From the NCBI RefSeq assembly GCF_021155765.1, contig NC_060115.1:5188493-5252492 (forward strand): a DNA stretch of 64,000 bases, read 5' to 3'. This document shows positions 59,064 to 64,000 of this stretch, in pieces. Below the pieces are notes generated by a model. It worked only from the letters and a program-made list of their open reading frames with translations. It ran no database searches and was not told the origin of the DNA. Both the position numbers and the translations under genes were made by a program. The stretch is from Diprion similis. Lineage: Eukaryota; Arthropoda; Insecta; Hymenoptera; Diprionidae. Position 1 is the stretch's first letter. Each line of letters begins with the position of its first letter.

Positions 59064-62000
59064 TCATTGAAACTTCTCAACGTCTCCGGTGCACTCTTTT
59101 TCAACGGTCCTCTTCCTCTGCCGCCATATGGTCACCCATTTTTCGGTAATCCAAGATATCGACGTCATGAACGTAAAGAAATTTAGAAAATGTAGCATCA
59201 GGGTATAATCGCCGGTCGTGTCACGAACCCAGCCAACAACTGGACCTAAGATTAGGAACATGATGCCACTGAAGATGAGTTGCAGGCCAGTAGCTCCTGG
59301 CAGACGATCGAGAGTCACATGCGTCGGAATAACTAGAGCCATAAATATGGTCTTGAATCCTTTTCCCACCCCGATCCACACGGACAGGAACATCATCATC
59401 GAGTAGCTGTGCATATGGGCGAGAACTGAAAACAAAAGGAAAAGATGAAGGCTTGCGTTAGCTTCCGAGGAATAGTATTTACGGAATATTCGGTCCAGGG
59501 CATTACCGGCACGACCAACTGCCATTAGGCAGACACCGAAGATGAAAAAGAACTTGTTTTGCCATCCGATGTAACCGGCGACAAACGGTATCAACAATCT
59601 GGTTGCAACGTCGACGCCAGCCAGAATTGACATGGCCATTGCCCTTTCCGTTGGGTCAAGACCGTACTCAGCTAAGATGAACGGTGTTAACAGGGAAAAA
59701 TTGATCTCTGCAAAGTTCGCAAACGTCACGCCCATCATCAAGTTCACGTAGCTCAGATCCTTCAGTAGGTCAAGATCGAAGAAGATAACTACCATTTTGA
59801 AGAACCGCTTGTACCATGGTGCTCTGGGGTCGTACTGAAAAATGATTTGATCATGCGCCAATGAATACATCGACTCGAATCGTTGCGTAAGAATATTCAT
59901 TGGGAATGAAGGCATTACTTGACTCGGTTTGCATTCGTCCTCGGTTTCAGCGACTTGATTCTTACGCGCCGTTTCGAAGACTTGAGCCAACCTCCTTTTA
60001 ACGCACTCCTCGTTGTTGCATTTTTCTTTGTTACAACCTTCGTCCATGTGTTCACAGGACTCGCTCACCATAACCAACGGGGAATTGATCGCCGATGGTA
60101 GATTCGAGAGTTTTCGTTTCGGCAGCTTTTCAGAAAGGTTGCTTCGCGATTCGCTCTCGCTGTTTTGCCTGTCGAAAAGAAGTTTTATAATTCAATCATT
60201 CGTAAAAGACGAGTCATTTTTAGAGTGTGAATGGTATACCTGCTCAGTGCTTTGCAGCTTGAATGTCTGCTTAAACTTACTGACGAGTATCTGCTCAAAT
60301 TTTTCTGAGAGTTCTCTCTATTTGATATTTTATTCGAAGCCAAAGAGTTGTTCGAAGCTGCGATTGACTGTCTGGAATACCTGAAAGAAAAAGAAGGATA
60401 TTTTTACCAAAAGTTTTTGTCCTTCTTCAGCGCTACTAGTTCTAGTGCAGGATTCGACTGCAGACAGTCTTTGACTGTTATTAACAAACCATCCATCGTT
60501 TGCTCTTGACATCATCGGTGTTCCGGGGTTGAAGACGTCGATTCCAGAAGCACCGTGTTCCTCGTCATCGTAGTAAAGGTACTGACTGCTGAATTTTTCG
60601 CTGAACCGATTCTCGCTGGCCAATTTTGTACTTCCATTAACATTATCCAAAGATTTGTACTGCGATTCGTTCAGAAGTCCTTCTCCACTTTCATCAGCTT
60701 CGTCAATTTCCTGTTAAAGCAAAACGCAGTCATGGTTCGTGATTCGTCCAAGCTTCGTTGACCAGCGGAAGTAAGTCTGCAGAATCTTACCGGTCGATCG
60801 ATGGCCTTCTTTTTCTTTATATGCCACGAAACTGGCTGCAGTAGAAGGGCGCAGGGAACAGCGTTGAACGCAAAACCGCCAAAAATTAGTACAGTTCCTG
60901 CCACTCCAAAAATCGGCAAAAGCGGAGTGATGATCTGTGGAAAAAGCCAATGCAGATTGACGAGCTATCGGCATCGCTTGACCTTATTTTATGGAAGTGT
61001 GTAAGGACAGGCTGATAAGTGCGTAACGATACTGCGAATCAAAATCGCTACAGAGTGTAGTAGACACTCAGACCCTAAGATAACACAGGCGTCAACTATT
61101 TAATACAACTCTGCAAGGAATTAGACAACACTGATAAGTTACGAGCAAAATGAAATCCCATTCGGTAGCGGGATGAAAAATGAAAATGAAGGGATAGAAA
61201 CTATTCATCTCTTCAGTTGATTACTTTCGTTTGAACAGGTTTGTACTTCCATTGTAACCGGTTTCTCGGACCGGAAATTACTTTCCCTGAATTCTATTCA
61301 CGTTCTTGTGCTCTGCAGTTACCTGGCGCCGCGGCGCTGCGTGTCAATGACCAAATCCAGCTCAACACACAACGGGTATAATTAATGCCAGTGATGGAAA
61401 TTTACGATCTTGATTTAAGGGGGAAACAAAATTGTGAAATCAATGCACTCAAACCCTACTTTTGTTCGAATCGTGACTTGACCGGGTTTTATTATGCTCC
61501 GAGATAAAATCGTATAAATATTTGCCTCGTTATTATTTCCATGTAATGTCTACAACGTTTTATTATGCTTAGTTAATAATAACGTTTTTCCGTGAAAAGT
61601 TGATCACAATTGAGAAAACGACCAAGAATCTGGCAAATCTAGAACGGGAAGCTTCGAATAAATGGATTGCGACTAACGTTACGTAACCATTGTGTCCTTA
61701 GAGGTTTTAAAAGGTTCCAAGCATCTGGCGATGAGTTAATCATCTTTTCTGCCAGTCCCTGATATTACCTGAGGCATGATAATTGGGCCTAGACCAGTAC
61801 ACGTCCAGCTCAGACCCGTTGCAATTCTTCTTTTTTTCTTGAAGTAGGTATTCAAAGCCAACGAGTTTGCTGAGGATGAAATTCCGGTACCCGCACCTAG
61901 GTGCAAAAGTCGTTACTTGAAAATTCTAGTCGATGTAAGATGCTCGGAGAGCTGTATCCATGTTGAACATCTGAACACATACTTCTATTTCATTCGGGTA

Positions 62001-64000
62001 AACTTAAATAAAAATATTTAACTTCAAGCTAAAACTCTGGTTCGTATACCGTACCGAAAAGAATGGAGAAAAATATTAAAATGCCAGTAAAGGTCTTCAT
62101 GGTGGACAAGGTAGTCACGCATATTGCACAGATCAGAGCTCCGGCGAGTGATACTTGTCTGTAACTGAATCTTCTGAAGAGGGGTCCATTGGCCAAACCT
62201 GGGAGATGAGATATGCAGGTCAGAAAAAAGATCGATCAGTATCACATTTACATGATCCGCATATAAGACGTGATCAAGAAGTAACAGCAGTATTTGTGAC
62301 TCGTCGATCATCAATCGGATCAAGAGTTGTTTTCAAGTGAGACACCCGCTTTGGTCGTCGTAATTACATCTGACGATTAGTATACATTTGTTTGTTTCAA
62401 GACCAATAATTTGATTGCTCAATCGGCTTATCTGAACTGGTATTATTTCAGGCGTCTAATCTAGTGTGTATACAATATTAGCTGCTTGCAGACTTATAAA
62501 TGAAAAAGAAAAACAAAGACTTGTGAGATCAACCAGATTATTCTACAGGATATTTCTGCGACACCTAAGTCAGATAGCAATTAACAAATATGATAACCAT
62601 ATACTTGAGATATAATTTAACAGCACGGACTTTTGCACATTTCAACTTAAGGATCTCAGTTAAAAATAAACTTTTTTGATAGTTGTCATAAGATTTTACT
62701 GAATTTGATTTCTTCATGCATGAGGATAACCGTAAGCAAGTACTTGCGATGTTAATTTATGCAGGTATCACAGTAACTTTCACTTTCGAAATTGGTTGAC
62801 TTTCACGATATTCCGTGAACGTGATTTCATTCATGGGTTTGCAATAGAATTGTAGAAAGCAATTTAAACTATCATTTTTACATAGAGTAAGTAAGTACAG
62901 GTATTTTCCACAAGAGAAACACTTCGGGGTTTCTTGCTGGCCTCTACGTGTGTTGTGGTCATGATGCAATTCCATATGATCGCATTTATAATGTGTCATG
63001 CACCAGGTGACCCTACTGAGTCGTTTACATTATTTAACGTTCCTGGGCGTTCCAGACCCACCGCTTGTTCATTTGCCATTTCGGCCGTTTTGCTAATTCC
63101 ACACCCAGGAGTTTGTTGGATGCGTTCAACAATTCGTAGCATATCAACTAATGATTCACTCCAGAAATTATTTGATCACTGATGTTGTTATTTATTTTGG
63201 CTAGCTTGCAAGGCTTCTGAGTAACTGGACATAATCTTGGATCGATCCGGTTGGTTTTTGCTTACATTTTCGAAATGTTAATCGAAGTAAAGAATCATTC
63301 ACAGTTGGGCTACAGAGGCTTACCAATTTATTTTTTACCTCGGTGTAACTTATTGTTAGAGTCTTCACTAGAGAGCGTTCAAATGTTCTACATATACTAA
63401 AGTGAATAGACTTTTTACGCATTTTGTGCGTTCTCTCCAGCAACCGAAGACGGTTGTAGAGAGTTACGTCAGTAATCGATACTCGGCGACGCCGACGTAG
63501 ACGCATTTCCGCGACCCTGTATAACTATCGTCGTCTGGTTTATTTTAGGAATCGTGGTTCGAACCTGTAGCGTTGGCTTATGCAGAGGCATGTTAATGTG
63601 TCTCATGGCCATACTTATACCAGTGAATTTCGACGCCATGCTCGAGACAAAATTATGAGAAGCGTTTGAAAAATAGTCAATCATATATTTGGGCGCGTAA
63701 AAATTTGCGATTAGAATCCGGACACTCACCTATGCATGCAGTCACCGCACTGTTCGTATTGATAATGGTGGTCGTCTGCGCGGAGGTAATTCCAAGATCT
63801 TCGAATTTGTCACGGAATATGATACCGAAGGACTGGAGGACCGGGAATATGCAGAACTGTAATAGGAAACGGGTCAGGACTCAAGTTTCGGAAGATGCAA
63901 TTGATCATTGAAGGAAGAATGTCAACTCACATTGGCGAATCCTGCTCCAAGGACCACAATCCAACCCCAACCCCCATCCGGAGCGATGAACGGTTCTTGC
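59064..64000 (-). CDS. SLC16 monocarboxylate-transporter-like protein, MCT-C (5' end beyond window)
   Basis: Visible exons in order: 63931-64000 (continues past the edge), 63730-63856, 62055-62198, 61769-61896, 60791-60934, 60408-60710, 60240-60304, 59507-60168, 59064-59425; about 667 residues seen. Family marks: APDGGWGWIVVLGAGFAN in helix 1, YFKKKRRIATGL near helix 5, LLLQPVSWHI after helix 6, FFDLDLLKDLSYVNLMMGVT at helix 7 and VWIGVGKGFKT in the glycine helix. The central loop is long (over 220 residues), acidic then Ser/Arg- and Cys-rich (CNKEKCNNEEC). A 1.53-kb intron (62199-63729) holds no gene I can see. The small 60240 exon uses the acceptor at 60305; a stronger-looking acceptor at 60381 would leave a 27-nt intron or break the frame. 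An 81-nt stretch at 59426-59506 is treated as an intron. Substrate unknown. Confidence 0.88.
59426..59506 (-). other. 81-nt frame-preserving intron in MCT-C
   Basis: Donor GCCG|GTAATG and acceptor CCTTTTGTTTTCAG. It has no stop and is a multiple of three, so retention would insert 27 residues. MCT-A and MCT-B both have a phase-1 intron at the same place, which argues that this is an intron. Confidence 0.8.

Noticed and set aside
62024-62323. 99-codon minus-strand frame
   Set aside because: Wrong frame over the true MCT-C exon 62055-62198, which reads LANGPLFRRFSYRQVSLAGA in the frame that continues from the neighbouring exons.

Overview
The window is eukaryotic nuclear DNA from an arthropod, almost certainly an insect. 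Genes are split by short GT-AG introns, polyadenylation signals follow the stops, and there is a chitin-binding (CBM14/peritrophin-A) gene plus insect-style SLC16 transporters. A hymenopteran (for example sawfly-like) source is a guess; nothing in the sequence settles the species.

Layout. (1) 585-2015 (+): a complete five-exon Elongator subunit 4 gene, Elp4. (2) About 2.78-26.06 kb: a satellite array. Its core is about 73 near-identical 304-bp tandem monomers at 3.2-25.5 kb. Older, diverged monomers sit on both edges, and decayed relics reach 27.64 kb on the right. (3) 28189-31286 (-): a divergent SLC16/MFS transporter gene, here MCT-A, rebuilt from seven exons. (4) 31.3-36.2 kb: no gene seen. 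(5) 36174-42674 (+): a secreted, mucin-like Ser/Thr-rich protein of about 1640 residues with six exact 74-residue cysteine repeats. (6) 43040-44187 (-): a secreted protein with three CBM14 domains, tail to tail with the mucin. (7) 46576-53601 (+): a secreted Pro/Ser/Gln-rich protein of about 1040 residues and unknown function, in five coding exons. (8) 54851-57744 (-): a second transporter, MCT-B, ten exons and 598 residues. (9) 59064 to beyond 64000 (-): a third transporter, MCT-C, nine visible exons; its 5' end lies outside the window.

How they relate. The three MCT genes are all on the minus strand and share intron positions and phases, so they are tandem paralogs. MCT-B and MCT-C keep the family signatures (DGGWGW in helix 1; a YFxKxR-type motif near helix 5). 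MCT-A has lost both but is open in frame throughout. A block of three genes for secreted proteins, mucin-like, chitin-binding and Pro/Ser-rich, lies between MCT-A and MCT-B. In each of these the signal peptide is split by a phase-0 intron after a tiny first coding exon (17, 9 and 5 codons). A role in peritrophic matrix, cuticle or another extracellular coat is an inference for the group; only the CBM14 gene has direct domain support.

Exon models were built by hand from splice signals, frame closure and paralog comparison. Every multi-exon model sums to a whole number of codons. The most unusual part of the window is the satellite: a homogenised core with nested multi-monomer duplications, a core-specific 14-bp dyad and an ancestral monomer type kept at both edges.
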